The notes: a model not told the origin generated them from the letters alone. 64,000 nucleotides of DNA from Yinghuangia soli (GCF_021502675.1 NZ_JAKFHA010000006.1:120456-184455); one strand, 5' to 3'. Positions 51,976-60,279 are shown, counted from the stretch's first letter. Numbers and translations are program-made.

Positions 51976-52758
51976 ATGGACCACTTCACGTACGGACCGC
52001 TCACCCCCGGGCTCGCCTTCCTGATGTCCTGCACCGGGGCCTGCCTGGGCCTGCTGTGCAGCGCGCGGGCGCAGGCCACCTCCGGTGCGGTGCGGGCCCG
52101 CTGGCTGGCGCTGGCGGCGTTGTCGCTCGGCGGCACCGGTATATGGGTGATGCACTTCATCGCCATGCTCGGCTTCAGCATCCCGGGCAGGCAGATCCGG
52201 TACGACATCCCGCTGACGCTGGCCAGCATGCTGCTCGCGGTGCTGGTGGTGGGCATCGGCCTGGCGCTGGCGATCGGCGGCGGCAGCAAGATCTCCACGC
52301 TGCTGGCCGGCGGGGCGCTCACCGGTACCGGGGTGGGCGGCATGCACTACCTGGGCATGGCGGCGATGAAGACCTCCGCGCCCATCTCGTACGACGCGCG
52401 CATCGTGGCGCTGTCCCTGGTGATCGCGATCGTGGCGGCGACCGCCGCGCTGTGGGCGGCACTTCACGTGCGCGGTATCAAGGCGACGGTGGCCGCGGTG
52501 CCGGTGATGGCCCTCGCGGTGTGCGGCATGCACTACACCGGGATGTACGCGATGCGCACGGAGGGCGGCGGCGCCCCCGGCTCGCGGCACGTGCACGGCG
52601 CCGAGCCGACCCAGTTCCTGGCCCCGATGATCACCGGGATCAGCCTGGTCACCATGGTGATCCTGGTGATCGTGGCGATCTGGCCGGACGTCGAGCAGAT
52701 GGCCGACGACCGGGACTTCGACCTGCGGGTGGAGCGGCTGACGCACCCGGCCGGCTGA
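51976..52758 (+). CDS. MHYT-domain integral membrane protein (short paralog)
   Basis: 260-aa protein, seven membrane helices, MHYT motifs WVMHFIAM, GMHYLGM and GMHYTGM. It aligns along its whole length with the longer paralog upstream (MDHFTYGPLTPGLAFLMSC versus IDHFSAGPLTPALAYVMSC), but stops soon after TM7 with a short charged end. ATG 51976 is chosen by this alignment. The good Shine-Dalgarno GAGGAGG at 51922-51928 suggests a start further upstream (GTG 51928 or CTG 51934), adding 14-16 residues. Convergent with the nitronate monooxygenase gene. Confidence 0.88.
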   Translation: MDHFTYGPLTPGLAFLMSCTGACLGLLCSARAQATSGAVRARWLALAALSLGGTGIWVMHFIAMLGFSIPGRQIRYDIPLTLASMLLAVLVVGIGLALAIGGGSKISTLLAGGALTGTGVGGMHYLGMAAMKTSAPISYDARIVALSLVIAIVAATAALWAALHVRGIKATVAAVPVMALAVCGMHYTGMYAMRTEGGGAPGSRHVHGAEPTQFLAPMITGISLVTMVILVIVAIWPDVEQMADDRDFDLRVERLTHPAG

Positions 52759-52783
52759 AGAGCCGCCGGCCGGGTGCGGATGC

Positions 52784-53908
52784 TCAGTCGTCCGCGAGCA
52801 GCGAGCCCAGGCGCTCGGTGGCCTCGACCCATTCCTCGACCATCGACAGCACGACCTCCTGGGTCGGCCGCACGCGGTCCATCGCGCCCACGATCTGGCC
52901 GACCGGCCAGCCGTTGAGCTCCTTGTTCTTGGTACGGGTGAAGCGGCGCGCGGCCTTGTTGTAGATCAGGCCCTGCAGCGGCATGGGCAGCGGGTCCGGG
53001 TTCTCCGGGTCTTCCCACGCCTCGGTCCACGCGCTGCGCAGCTGGCGGGCCGGCTTGCCGGTCATCGCGCGGGACCGCACGGTGTCGGTGGACTTGGCCT
53101 CCAGCAGGTTCTGCACGGCGGTCTCGTGGGTGTCCGCCTCGGCCACGGTCAGCCAGATGCTGCCGGTCCACACGCCCTGCGCGCCCAGCGCGAGCGCGGC
53201 GGCCATCTGGCGGCCGCCGCCGATGCCGCCTGCGGCGAGCACCGGGACGTCCGGGCCGACCACGTCGACGACCTGCGGGATCAGCACCATGGTGGAGATC
53301 TCGCCGCAGTGCCCGCCGGCCTCGGTGCCCTGCGCGACGACCACGTCGACGCCGGCCTCGACCTGCTTCTGGGCGTGCCGCGGGCTGCCGCACAGCGCAC
53401 CGACCAGGACGCCCGCGTCGTGGCAGGCGTCGATGATGTCGGCGGGCGGCGGGCCGAGCGCGTTGACGAACATCTTGACCAGCGGGTGCTTGAGCGCGGT
53501 CTCGATCTGGGCGCGCGACTCGAGGTCGACGTTGAGGCCGGCCGCCTTGGCGGCCTTGCCCTCCAGGTCGGCGGGCAGCGGCGGGATGCCGTGCTTGTCG
53601 AGCAGCGCGTCGACGAACTGCCAGTGCGCTTCCGGGATGAGCTTCTCGAGGTTGGTCGGCAGCGCGTCGTCGCCGCCGCCCTTGCCGAGGTACTTCATCG
53701 GGATGGCCAGGTCGACGCCGTACGGGCGGCCGTCGACGTGCTCGTCGATCCAGGCGAGCTCGATCTCCAACTGGTCCGGGCTGAACGCCAGGGCGCCCAG
53801 CACGCCGAAGCCGCCCGCGCGGCTGACCGCGGCGACGACGTCCCGGCAGTGGGAGAAGGCGAAGATCGGGAACTCGATCCCGAGCTTTTCGCAGATGGGT
53901 GGCTTCAT
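52784..53908 (-). CDS. Nitronate monooxygenase / 2-nitropropane-dioxygenase-like FMN enzyme
   Basis: 374-aa TIM-barrel flavoenzyme. Seen: LGIEFPIFAFSHCRDVVAAVSRAGGFGVLGA, NALGPPPADIIDACHDAGV, VVAQGTEAGGHCG (phosphate-binding region), VVDVVGPDVPVLAAGGIGGGRQMAAALALGAQGVWTGS. Mycobacterial relatives lie in cholesterol and fatty-acid catabolic loci, where the family includes enoyl reductase-like and IpdC-type members, so a redox role on an acyl-CoA intermediate is as plausible as nitronate oxidation. ATG 53908 lies exactly 6 nt after a TAGGCT -10 box and has no good RBS, suggesting a leaderless mRNA. Its operator matches that of the acyl-CoA synthetase gene. Confidence 0.88.
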   Translation of the reverse strand: MKPPICEKLGIEFPIFAFSHCRDVVAAVSRAGGFGVLGALAFSPDQLEIELAWIDEHVDGRPYGVDLAIPMKYLGKGGGDDALPTNLEKLIPEAHWQFVDALLDKHGIPPLPADLEGKAAKAAGLNVDLESRAQIETALKHPLVKMFVNALGPPPADIIDACHDAGVLVGALCGSPRHAQKQVEAGVDVVVAQGTEAGGHCGEISTMVLIPQVVDVVGPDVPVLAAGGIGGGRQMAAALALGAQGVWTGSIWLTVAEADTHETAVQNLLEAKSTDTVRSRAMTGKPARQLRSAWTEAWEDPENPDPLPMPLQGLIYNKAARRFTRTKNKELNGWPVGQIVGAMDRVRPTQEVVLSMVEEWVEATERLGSLLADD

Positions 53909-53914
53909 GGCAGG

Positions 53915-53943
53915 AGCCTAGACAGGGAACTTGACCAAATCAA
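53915..53943 (-). promoter_or_regulatory. Leaderless promoter with TTGAnnTnGTCAAG palindrome (NMO gene)
   Basis: Minus strand: TTGATT (-35, 53943-53938), 17-nt spacer, TAGGCT (-10, 53920-53915), 6 nt, ATG 53908. The 14-mer TTGATTTGGTCAAG (53943-53930) is palindromic and overlaps the -35. Confidence 0.65.
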
Positions 53944-53980
53944 GGTCAGGAGTCCTGTCTTTTGCCCGTCGCGAAAGAGG

Positions 53981-55144
53981 TCAGCTCGACGGGAGCTGCG
54001 AGCCGACCGCCCACATCGCGAAGTACTGCGCGGCGGCACCGTACGCCTGCGCGAGGGCCACCCGCGCACCGTCCACCTGGTGCTCGCCCGCAGCCCCGCG
54101 GACCTGCAGCGCCGCCTCCAGGAAGCGGAGCATGCCCGACGCGCCGATCGGGTTCGAGCTCAGCACGCCCCCGGACGGGTTGACCGGGAAGGAGCCGTCG
54201 AACGCGGTCTCGCCGCGGTCGACCATCTTCCAGCCCTCGCCGACCGGGGCGATGTCGTGGCCTTCCAGCCACATCGGCTCGTACCAGGAGAACGGCACGT
54301 ACAGCTCGGCCACGTCGATCTGGCGGCGCGGGTCGGTGATGCCGGCCTGCTTGTACACGTCCCACGCGCAGTCCACGCCGGCCTGCGGGCGGATCGGGTC
54401 GCGGCCGTTGAACGAGGACGGCTCCGAGCGCATCGAGGTGCCCAGCACCCATGCCGGCGGGCGCCCGTCGGCGGCCGCGGCCTCGCCGCCCGCGCGGTCG
54501 GTCAGCACGATCGCGCCGGCGCCGTCCGAGGACGGGCACGACTCCAGGAAGTGCAGCGGGTCCCACATCATCGGGGACTCGCGGACCTTGTCGATCGAGA
54601 TGTCCTTGAGGTGCAGGTGCGCGTACGGGTTCCGCAGCGCGTTCTGCCGGTCCTTGACCGCGATCTGCCAGCCGATGTGCTCCGGCGCCCCGGACTTGCG
54701 GATGTACGCACGGATCCACGGGGCGAACGCGCCGCCCGCGCCGATCGAGCCGGACTTGCCGCCGCCGAGGCCGAACTGCGCGTTGCCCTCGGACTGCTTC
54801 TCCCAGGCCACCGCCAGCACCCGCTTGTGCACCCGCGAACTGACCAGGTGCGAGGCCACGATCGCGGTCGAGCCGCCCACCGAACCGGCGGTGTGCACGC
54901 GGAAGACCGGCTTGCCGGCGCCGCCCAGCGCGTCCGCGAGGTACAGCTCGGGCTTCATGACGCCCTCGAAGATGTCCGGCGCCTTGCCGATCACCACCGC
55001 GTCGATGTCCGACCACGTCATCTGCGCGTCGTCGAGCGCGCGCTGCGCCGCCTCGCGGACCAGGCCCGCGATGGAGAGGTCGTCACGGCGCTTCTTGTGC
55101 TTCGTCTGGCCGATGCCGACGACGGCTACAGGCTCGTGCCCCAT
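53981..55144 (-). CDS. SCP2-type thiolase / lipid-transfer protein (Ltp2-like)
   Basis: 387-aa thiolase-fold protein: VAVVGIGQTKHKKRRDDLSIAGLVREAAQRALDDA, DIDAVVIGKAPD, FRVHTAGSVGGSTAIVASHLV, NPSGGVLSSNPIGASGMLRFLEAALQVRG. The usual nucleophile Cys is absent from the HTAGSVGGS segment, as in Ltp-type retro-aldolases that cleave steroid side-chain beta-hydroxyacyl-CoAs together with a DUF35 partner. That partner type is encoded two genes upstream. The ATG (55144) overlaps the stop of the upstream thiolase by one base (TGATG). It is the last gene of the fadD–DUF35–thiolase operon. Confidence 0.9.
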   Translation of the reverse strand: MGHEPVAVVGIGQTKHKKRRDDLSIAGLVREAAQRALDDAQMTWSDIDAVVIGKAPDIFEGVMKPELYLADALGGAGKPVFRVHTAGSVGGSTAIVASHLVSSRVHKRVLAVAWEKQSEGNAQFGLGGGKSGSIGAGGAFAPWIRAYIRKSGAPEHIGWQIAVKDRQNALRNPYAHLHLKDISIDKVRESPMMWDPLHFLESCPSSDGAGAIVLTDRAGGEAAAADGRPPAWVLGTSMRSEPSSFNGRDPIRPQAGVDCAWDVYKQAGITDPRRQIDVAELYVPFSWYEPMWLEGHDIAPVGEGWKMVDRGETAFDGSFPVNPSGGVLSSNPIGASGMLRFLEAALQVRGAAGEHQVDGARVALAQAYGAAAQYFAMWAVGSQLPSS

Positions 55145-56232
55145 CAGTTGTCACCTTCCAGAATGCACACCAGGTTCTGCTGCAGCAGCGGACCCGAAGT
55201 GGCGTGCGCCAGCGTGCGGTTGCGGCCTCCGGAGAGGATCTGCTCGGCGGCCTCGGCGATCCGGACCAGGCCGGTCGACATCAGCGGGTTGCCGGTCAGG
55301 GCACCACCGGACGGGTTGACCACCACGTCGTCGCCGAGCCCGAGGGCCTGGCGCAGGACGACCTCCTGAGAGGTGAACGGGGCCATCAGCTCGGCCACCT
55401 CGACGCCGGCCACGCCGCCGGCCCGCTCCGCGGCGAGGCGCGTCGAGGCCGAGTCGGTCAGGTCGCGCAGCGCCGGGTTGTGCACCTCGCTGCGGTGGTC
55501 GATGCCGGCGATCCAGGCCGGGCGGGCCACCAGTTCGCGGGCCTTCTTGGCGGTGGCCATGACCACGCAGGACGCGCCGTCCGAGATGGGCGGCAGGTCG
55601 CTCTTGCGCAGCGGCGTGCGGTGGTACGGCTCGGCGAGCAGCTTCTCGACATCCGTCTCGAGCGAACGCAGCTGCTGCTTCGGGTTGTTCGCGGCGTCCC
55701 GGCGGGACCGCGAAGCGATCTCGGCGAGTTCGCGCTCGGTGGTCTTGCCGGACTCGATCAGCTGCCGGGCCTGGAGCGCGGCCAGCGAGACCGGGTCGGG
55801 GCCGAGCGGCGCGAGGTAGTACGGGTCCAGCTCGTTGATGTAGATCTCCGCCGGGTCGCCGGTCGAGGACTTGCCCGAGCCGACCGCGACGGCGATCTCG
55901 ACGTCGCCGTGCTGCATGCGGACCCAGGCCTCGTACAGCGCCCAGGCGCCGTCCATCTCGACGTGCGACTCGTGGATCGGCGGCCACGCGCCCATCGCGT
56001 CGAGGTTGGGCACGAACGAGAAGGTGCCGCCGGACACGTAGTCGCACGAGCCCTGGCAGCTGAAGCCGATGTCCGAGCGCTTCAGTCCGACCTTGCCCAA
56101 CGCCTCGTCGATGACCGCGATGAGCATCTCGGTCTCGGTGATGTCGTTGCGCCGTACGGAGGGGAGGTACGCGGTCGAGATGACCGCGATGTCGCTGTCG
56201 TTACGCACGATGCCTGTCTCCTGAGTGGCCAC
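55144..56232 (-). CDS. Thiolase-family protein (second SCP2-type subunit)
   Basis: 362-aa thiolase-like protein: IAVISTAYLPSVRRNDITETEMLIAVIDEALGKVGL, IGFSCQGSCDYVSGG, WVRMQHGDVEIAVAVGSGKSS, ISDGASCVVMATAKKA, VVNPSGGALTGNPLMSTGLVRIAEAAEQI. No Cys stands at the canonical nucleophile site. It is probably a partner of the adjacent Ltp2-like protein, or a second aldolase/thiolase of the same pathway. GTG 56232 starts 2 nt after the DUF35 stop and lacks its own strong RBS, so translation is likely coupled. Confidence 0.9.
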   Translation of the reverse strand: MATQETGIVRNDSDIAVISTAYLPSVRRNDITETEMLIAVIDEALGKVGLKRSDIGFSCQGSCDYVSGGTFSFVPNLDAMGAWPPIHESHVEMDGAWALYEAWVRMQHGDVEIAVAVGSGKSSTGDPAEIYINELDPYYLAPLGPDPVSLAALQARQLIESGKTTERELAEIASRSRRDAANNPKQQLRSLETDVEKLLAEPYHRTPLRKSDLPPISDGASCVVMATAKKARELVARPAWIAGIDHRSEVHNPALRDLTDSASTRLAAERAGGVAGVEVAELMAPFTSQEVVLRQALGLGDDVVVNPSGGALTGNPLMSTGLVRIAEAAEQILSGGRNRTLAHATSGPLLQQNLVCILEGDN

Positions 56233-56234
56233 GG

Positions 56235-57218
56235 TCAGAACACCCGGTTCATGTACTGCTCGGCGGGCTCGTCGGGTTCACCGGTGTGCACCCAGCCCTC
56301 GATGAAGCCGGCCACCGTGCCCCAGCCCTTGCTGGTGATCTCCGCGGCGTCGCGCTCGGCGGCCGGGAACCACTGGGCCTTGACCCGCATGCCGACCCGG
56401 ATCTCGCTCACCGGGATGCCGATGATCTGCTGCTGCGCGATCACCATCTCGTCGCCGTCCAGGACCACCGAGGCACGCGCAAACGGCTCGGTCTCCTTCT
56501 GGCCGGGGTACGGAGTCGGCGTGACGATGGTGTAGTTCGACACCACGCCGAAGTCCGGCAGCGCTTCCTCGTGCTCCTCGCCGAGGATGATCGCGTCCAC
56601 CGAGCAGTAGCCGCGGCCCAGGAAGACGCGGTTGCACTGCGGGCAGCGCTGGCCCTTGATGACGCCGGCGCGCATGCTGGCCGCGTAGCGCTCCAGGGTC
56701 GGCGACAGCACGTCGGTGTAGGTGATGGTCGAGAAGTAGTCCATGGTCTGGACGTCCTGCGCCTCGCCGGCCGCGGGACCCTCGGGGGTCTCGCCGGGCA
56801 CGAACGCGACGATGTCGTCGATCCGGCCGACCGGTTCGTCGCGCCAGCGCGGCACGACGCGCATGCCGGTGGACACCGCGTCCTCGCTGCCCGCGTCCAG
56901 CGCGTGCAGCAGGTTGGTGTCGGCACCGTCCAGCTTGATCAGCGCGTACGCGAACGGCCGGTCCAGCGGGTGGTGCTTGCCGGGCTCGGCGACCCAGGTC
57001 CAGGACACCACGGTGCCCGCGGGGCCGACCTCGACGAAGTCCTCGGCGAGCTGGTTCCCGGTCTCCGGGTCGTACTCCATGGGCGGCACGATGACCCGGT
57101 CGCCGCTGCGGATCCCGACGATGCGCTGCGCGGTGAGCTCGGAGAAGAAGCGGCTGATCACCGGTCCGAGCGTGCGCTTGTACGGGAACTGGATGGTGCT
57201 GCTTGTCTGTGTCGACAC
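56235..57218 (-). CDS. Tandem DUF35 OB-fold protein (acyl-CoA binding partner of thiolases)
   Basis: 327-aa protein built of two DUF35 units. Unit 1 (~15-145) keeps the OB-fold (VEVGPAGTVVSWTWVAEPGKHHPLDRPFAYALIKLDGADTNLLHAL), but its zinc-ribbon region reads GIRSGDRVIVPP without cysteines. Unit 2 (~185-320) has the ribbon CPQCNRVFLGRGYC and the OB-fold VSNYTIVTPTPYPGQ...FARASVVLDGDEMVIAQQQIIGIP. DUF35 proteins bind CoA esters and activate partner thiolases/aldolases (for example ChsH2–Ltp2 in steroid degradation). GTG 57218 has AGAGGA 7 nt upstream, 53 bp after the acyl-CoA synthetase stop. Confidence 0.9.
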   Translation of the reverse strand: MSTQTSSTIQFPYKRTLGPVISRFFSELTAQRIVGIRSGDRVIVPPMEYDPETGNQLAEDFVEVGPAGTVVSWTWVAEPGKHHPLDRPFAYALIKLDGADTNLLHALDAGSEDAVSTGMRVVPRWRDEPVGRIDDIVAFVPGETPEGPAAGEAQDVQTMDYFSTITYTDVLSPTLERYAASMRAGVIKGQRCPQCNRVFLGRGYCSVDAIILGEEHEEALPDFGVVSNYTIVTPTPYPGQKETEPFARASVVLDGDEMVIAQQQIIGIPVSEIRVGMRVKAQWFPAAERDAAEITSKGWGTVAGFIEGWVHTGEPDEPAEQYMNRVF

Positions 57219-57271
57219 GCGGTCGTCCTCTCGGCGCGGGGCGGATCGGCGGTCTGGTGGGGATTGGCTGG

Positions 57272-58891
57272 TCAGGAACCCTGCGCCGCGACGCGGGCGG
57301 CCCACTTGTAGTCGGCTTTGCCGACGTTGGTGCGGCCGATCTCCTCGGTGAGGACGACCGATCGCGGAACCTTGTAGCCGGCCAGCAAAGTGCGGCAGTG
57401 CTCGGCCAGTTCGTCGTACGACGGGGCAGTGCCCTCGCGCGGCGCGACGACCGCGACCACGCGCGCGCCCCAGCGCTCGTCGGGCACCCCGACCACGATG
57501 CAGTCGAACACGTCCGGATGCGCCTTGAGCGCGGACTCGACCTCTTCGGGGTAGATCTTCTCGCCGCCGGAGTTGATGCACACCGAGCCGCGGCCGAGCA
57601 TGACGATGGCGCCGTCCGCCTCGATCATGCCGAAGTCGCCGGGCACCACGTAGCGCACGCCGTCCACCACGGGGAAGGTCGCGGCCGTCTTGACCTCGTC
57701 CTTCCAGTAGCCGAGCGGGATGTGCCCGGAGCGGGCGATGCGGCCGACCACGCCGGAACCCGGCTCGACCGGCTTCATGGTGTCCAGGTCGAGCACGGTG
57801 ACCTGCGGACCCATGAGGAACCGCGGCGCGTTGCCCGCCGCGTCGTCCTTGTCGACCGTCTCCTTCTTGACCCCGCTGCCGCCGGCGCCCAGTTCGGAGC
57901 TGCCGTAGCTGTCGTTGATCATCAGGTGCGGCACGACGGCCTTGAGCTCGTCCTTGACCGCCTCGGAGAGCACCGCGCCGCCGGAGCCGACGACGTAGAG
58001 CTTGGACAGGTCGTACGAGCCCTGCTTGGCGGCGTCGGCCAGCGGGCGCCCCATCGCGTCGCCGACGATCTGGATCGAGGAGACCTGCTCCTTCTCGACG
58101 ATCTGCAGCAGGTCCGCGGCGTCGTACTTGCGCGCGGTGTAAAGCACGATGCGGTTGCCGGCCAGCAGGCCGCCGACCGCGAACCACTGCGCGGCGCCGT
58201 GCATGAGCGGCGCGGCAGGCATGAAGGTGAGCCGGAAGTCGCGCTCGGCATTGCGGACGATCTCACCCGGGGCCGCGATCGGCGTGCCCGGCCAACCGCC
58301 GCCGCCCATCGCCCCGAAGAAGATGTCCTCGTGGCGCCACATGGTGCCCTTGGGCATGCCGGTGGTGCCGCCGGTGTAGACGATGTACCCGTCGTCCGCG
58401 CTGCGCTGCTCGAAGCCCCGCTCGGGCGACGCCGCGGCCAGCGCCGCCTCGTAGTCCACCGCCCCCGGGACGTCCTCGACATCCGGCTGCTCGTCCGCGA
58501 TCGACACGTACGTCTTCAGCGCCGGGAACTTGCCCGCCAGCCCGGCGAGCCGGTCCGCGTACCCGCGCTCGTAGACCATCGCGACCAGGTCGGCATCGCC
58601 CAGCAGGTAGTCCAGCTCGGCCTCGACGTACCGGTAATTGATGTTGACCGGCACCGCCCGGATCTTCCACGCGGCGAGCAGCGCCTCCATGAACTCGGCG
58701 CGGTTGAAGCTGTACAGGCCGATATGGTCGCCCGCCCCCACACCCGCCGCGGCAAGGTGGTGCGCAAGGCGATTCGCCCGCTCGTCGAGCTGCCGGTACG
58801 TACGTCGCTGGTCGCCTGCCACGAGCACCTCGGTGTCGCCGCCCGCATCCGCGAGCAGCTCCCAGAGGTCGGCGAGATTGAAGTCGGCCAC
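57272..58891 (-). CDS. Acyl-CoA synthetase (FadD-type, ANL superfamily)
   Basis: 539-aa ligase that activates a carboxylic acid as adenylate then CoA thioester. Seen: P-loop-like YTGGTTGMPKGTMW, SYGSSELG, GYWKDE, GDFGMIEADGAIVMLGRGSVCINSGGEKIYPEEVE and the C-terminal Lys in GKADYKWAA. The sequence resembles mycobacterial FadD17/FadD19-type ligases of sterol side-chain breakdown. GTG 58891 is chosen because a TATCGT -10 box lies exactly 6 nt upstream and the protein begins VADFNLADLWELLAD; the longer TTG 58927 frame would start inside the promoter palindrome. First gene of the operon with DUF35 and two thiolases. Confidence 0.92.
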   Translation of the reverse strand: MADFNLADLWELLADAGGDTEVLVAGDQRRTYRQLDERANRLAHHLAAAGVGAGDHIGLYSFNRAEFMEALLAAWKIRAVPVNINYRYVEAELDYLLGDADLVAMVYERGYADRLAGLAGKFPALKTYVSIADEQPDVEDVPGAVDYEAALAAASPERGFEQRSADDGYIVYTGGTTGMPKGTMWRHEDIFFGAMGGGGWPGTPIAAPGEIVRNAERDFRLTFMPAAPLMHGAAQWFAVGGLLAGNRIVLYTARKYDAADLLQIVEKEQVSSIQIVGDAMGRPLADAAKQGSYDLSKLYVVGSGGAVLSEAVKDELKAVVPHLMINDSYGSSELGAGGSGVKKETVDKDDAAGNAPRFLMGPQVTVLDLDTMKPVEPGSGVVGRIARSGHIPLGYWKDEVKTAATFPVVDGVRYVVPGDFGMIEADGAIVMLGRGSVCINSGGEKIYPEEVESALKAHPDVFDCIVVGVPDERWGARVVAVVAPREGTAPSYDELAEHCRTLLAGYKVPRSVVLTEEIGRTNVGKADYKWAARVAAQGS

Positions 58892-58897
58892 GGCCGC

Positions 58898-58927
58898 ACG
58901 ATAGGTAAGGTTCCTTGACGACGTCAA
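58898..58927 (-). promoter_or_regulatory. Leaderless promoter with TTGAnnTnGTCAAG palindrome (fadD operon)
   Basis: Minus strand: TTGACG (-35, 58927-58922), 18-nt spacer, TATCGT (-10, 58903-58898), 6 nt, GTG 58891. The 14-mer TTGACGTCGTCAAG (58927-58914) is a TTGAC-N3-GTCAA palindrome covering the -35. Confidence 0.7.
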
Positions 58928-59029
58928 TGGTTATGGAAAACGCGTAGTCGTGACGATCCCCACGGCGACCCCGGCCCGCCCTGCGCCACGGGCCGGGGCG
59001 ACAGCAGGTCCGGCCGCCGCGTCGCGGGG

Positions 59030-59785
59030 CTACTCGAAGCTCAGCGGCACGACCTCGAAGGGGGCCGCGAAGCGGGTGCCGAGGCGGGTGCCGGCCATGC
59101 GGGAGAGGCCTTCCAGCCACTCGGCGGGGTCCGACATCGCACCGCCGGACTTGAGGCCGGCGAGGTAGGCGGCGTGCGCCTCGAGAGAGGCGACGCCGGC
59201 CGCGAAGGTGTCGGTGGTGTCGACCGCGTGCCCGGAGATCGGCGAGCCGGCGGCCCAGATCTCCTTGACGCCGCCCCAGGGTTCGAGGCCCTCGGATTCG
59301 GCGAGTTCGCGGAAGATCCAGCGGTTGCCGGCGTCGCGGGCGCCGTCGAGGACGGCCTTGCCGGTGGCGATGTGGTCGGCCTGGTTCGGGACCGCGCCGC
59401 CGTACGTCTCGCGCCAGTTGTTGGTGATGACGATGTCGGGGCGGTGCCGGCGGACGACGCGGGCGACCTCGCGGCGCAGCGCGAGGCCGTATTCGAGGAC
59501 GCCGTCGGGCAAGCCGAGGAACTCGACGACGTCGACGCCGACGAGGGCCGCCGAGGCGATCTGCTCGGCTTCGCGGACGGGCTTGGCCTCGTCCGGGTGC
59601 ATGCTGTCGATGCCCGCCTCGCCGCTGGTGGCCATCACGTAGACGACCTTCTTGCCCTGGCCGGTCCAGCGGGCGATGGCTGCGGCGGCGCCGTACTCCA
59701 TGTCGTCCGGGTGGGCGACGATCGCGACCGCCGTGGACCAGTCCTCGCGCAGCGGGACGAACGGGGCGGGCGACGGCTCGGACAT
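59030..59785 (-). CDS. PIG-L/LmbE-family zinc deacetylase
   Basis: 251-aa zinc hydrolase of the MshB/Mca/PIG-L type. Seen: the metal motif AIVAHPDDMEYGAAA (HPDD), GEAGIDSMHPDEAKPVREAEQ and NQADHIATGKAVLDGARDAGN (third metal His). The family deacetylates GlcNAc-inositol, mycothiol S-conjugates or glycan precursors. MshB-like length, but the actual mycothiol genes are not nearby, so the substrate is open. ATG 59785 has GGAGG 8 nt upstream. Divergent from the SnoaL-like gene with an operator between. Confidence 0.9.
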   Translation of the reverse strand: MSEPSPAPFVPLREDWSTAVAIVAHPDDMEYGAAAAIARWTGQGKKVVYVMATSGEAGIDSMHPDEAKPVREAEQIASAALVGVDVVEFLGLPDGVLEYGLALRREVARVVRRHRPDIVITNNWRETYGGAVPNQADHIATGKAVLDGARDAGNRWIFRELAESEGLEPWGGVKEIWAAGSPISGHAVDTTDTFAAGVASLEAHAAYLAGLKSGGAMSDPAEWLEGLSRMAGTRLGTRFAAPFEVVPLSFE

Positions 59786-59802
59786 GGCAGGACCTCCGGG
59801 TT

Positions 59803-59839
59803 ATAGTGTCCCCTGGAAACTGTATACACAGGAGACTAT
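59803..59839. promoter_or_regulatory. Divergent promoter/operator centred on TGTATACA
   Basis: Perfect 8-bp palindrome TGTATACA (59821-59828) within a larger imperfect inverted repeat (ATAGTGTCCCCTG...CAGGAGACTAT). TATAGT on + (59802-59807) and TATAAC on - overlap just outside. The TnGTATACnA pattern is typical of GntR-family operators. Confidence 0.55.
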
Positions 59840-59840
59840 T

Positions 59841-60251
59841 ATGGCCGTGATGGGTGCTTCGCATACTGCGACGCTCGTGTCCGCGTACCTGTCCGCGTTG
59901 GAGCGGGCCGACCTGGACGCGGTGCTCAAGTTGTTCGTACCAGGCGCGACGGTGCATTCGCCTCTGTACGGGACGAAATCCGCGAGCGAGTTCTTCCCCG
60001 AGGTGTTCGCCGACACCTCGCGGGCCGAGCTCCACCTGCGCGGCGTGATGGAAGGCCGCGGGGCGGAGGGGCAGCGGCTGGTGTCCTTCTGGTTCCGCTA
60101 CGACTGGTGGATGGCCTCCGGCACACCGGCCCCGTTCGACGTGGTGGACCTGGCCGAACTGGGCGACGACGGGCGCATCACGACGCTGCGGATCGTCTAC
60201 GACACGGTGGACGTGCGGCCGAAGTACGAGGCGGAGCTTGCCGCAAGGTGA
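59841..60251 (+). CDS. SnoaL/NTF2-like small protein
   Basis: 136-aa protein of the NTF2-like alpha+beta barrel: ATLVSAYLSALERADLDAVLKLFVPGATVHSPLYG (the classic SnoaL opening), EFFPEVFADTSRAELHLRGVMEG, FWFRYDWWM and a closing DGRITTLRIVYDTVDVRPKYE. Members are isomerases, dehydratases, cyclases or ligand binders. The steroid delta-isomerase group is one possibility given the catabolic neighbourhood, not shown. ATG 59841 has AGGAG 6 nt upstream. Convergent with the response regulator, 28 bp between stops. Confidence 0.85.
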   Translation: MAVMGASHTATLVSAYLSALERADLDAVLKLFVPGATVHSPLYGTKSASEFFPEVFADTSRAELHLRGVMEGRGAEGQRLVSFWFRYDWWMASGTPAPFDVVDLAELGDDGRITTLRIVYDTVDVRPKYEAELAAR

Positions 60252-60279
60252 GGCGGGGCGGGACGGCCCGGCGTGACGG

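Noticed and set aside
42239..58891. Secondary-metabolite gene cluster (P450, CoA ligase, thiolases, MFS)
   Set aside because: No PKS, NRPS, terpene synthase or RiPP genes; the set fits acyl-CoA catabolism better.
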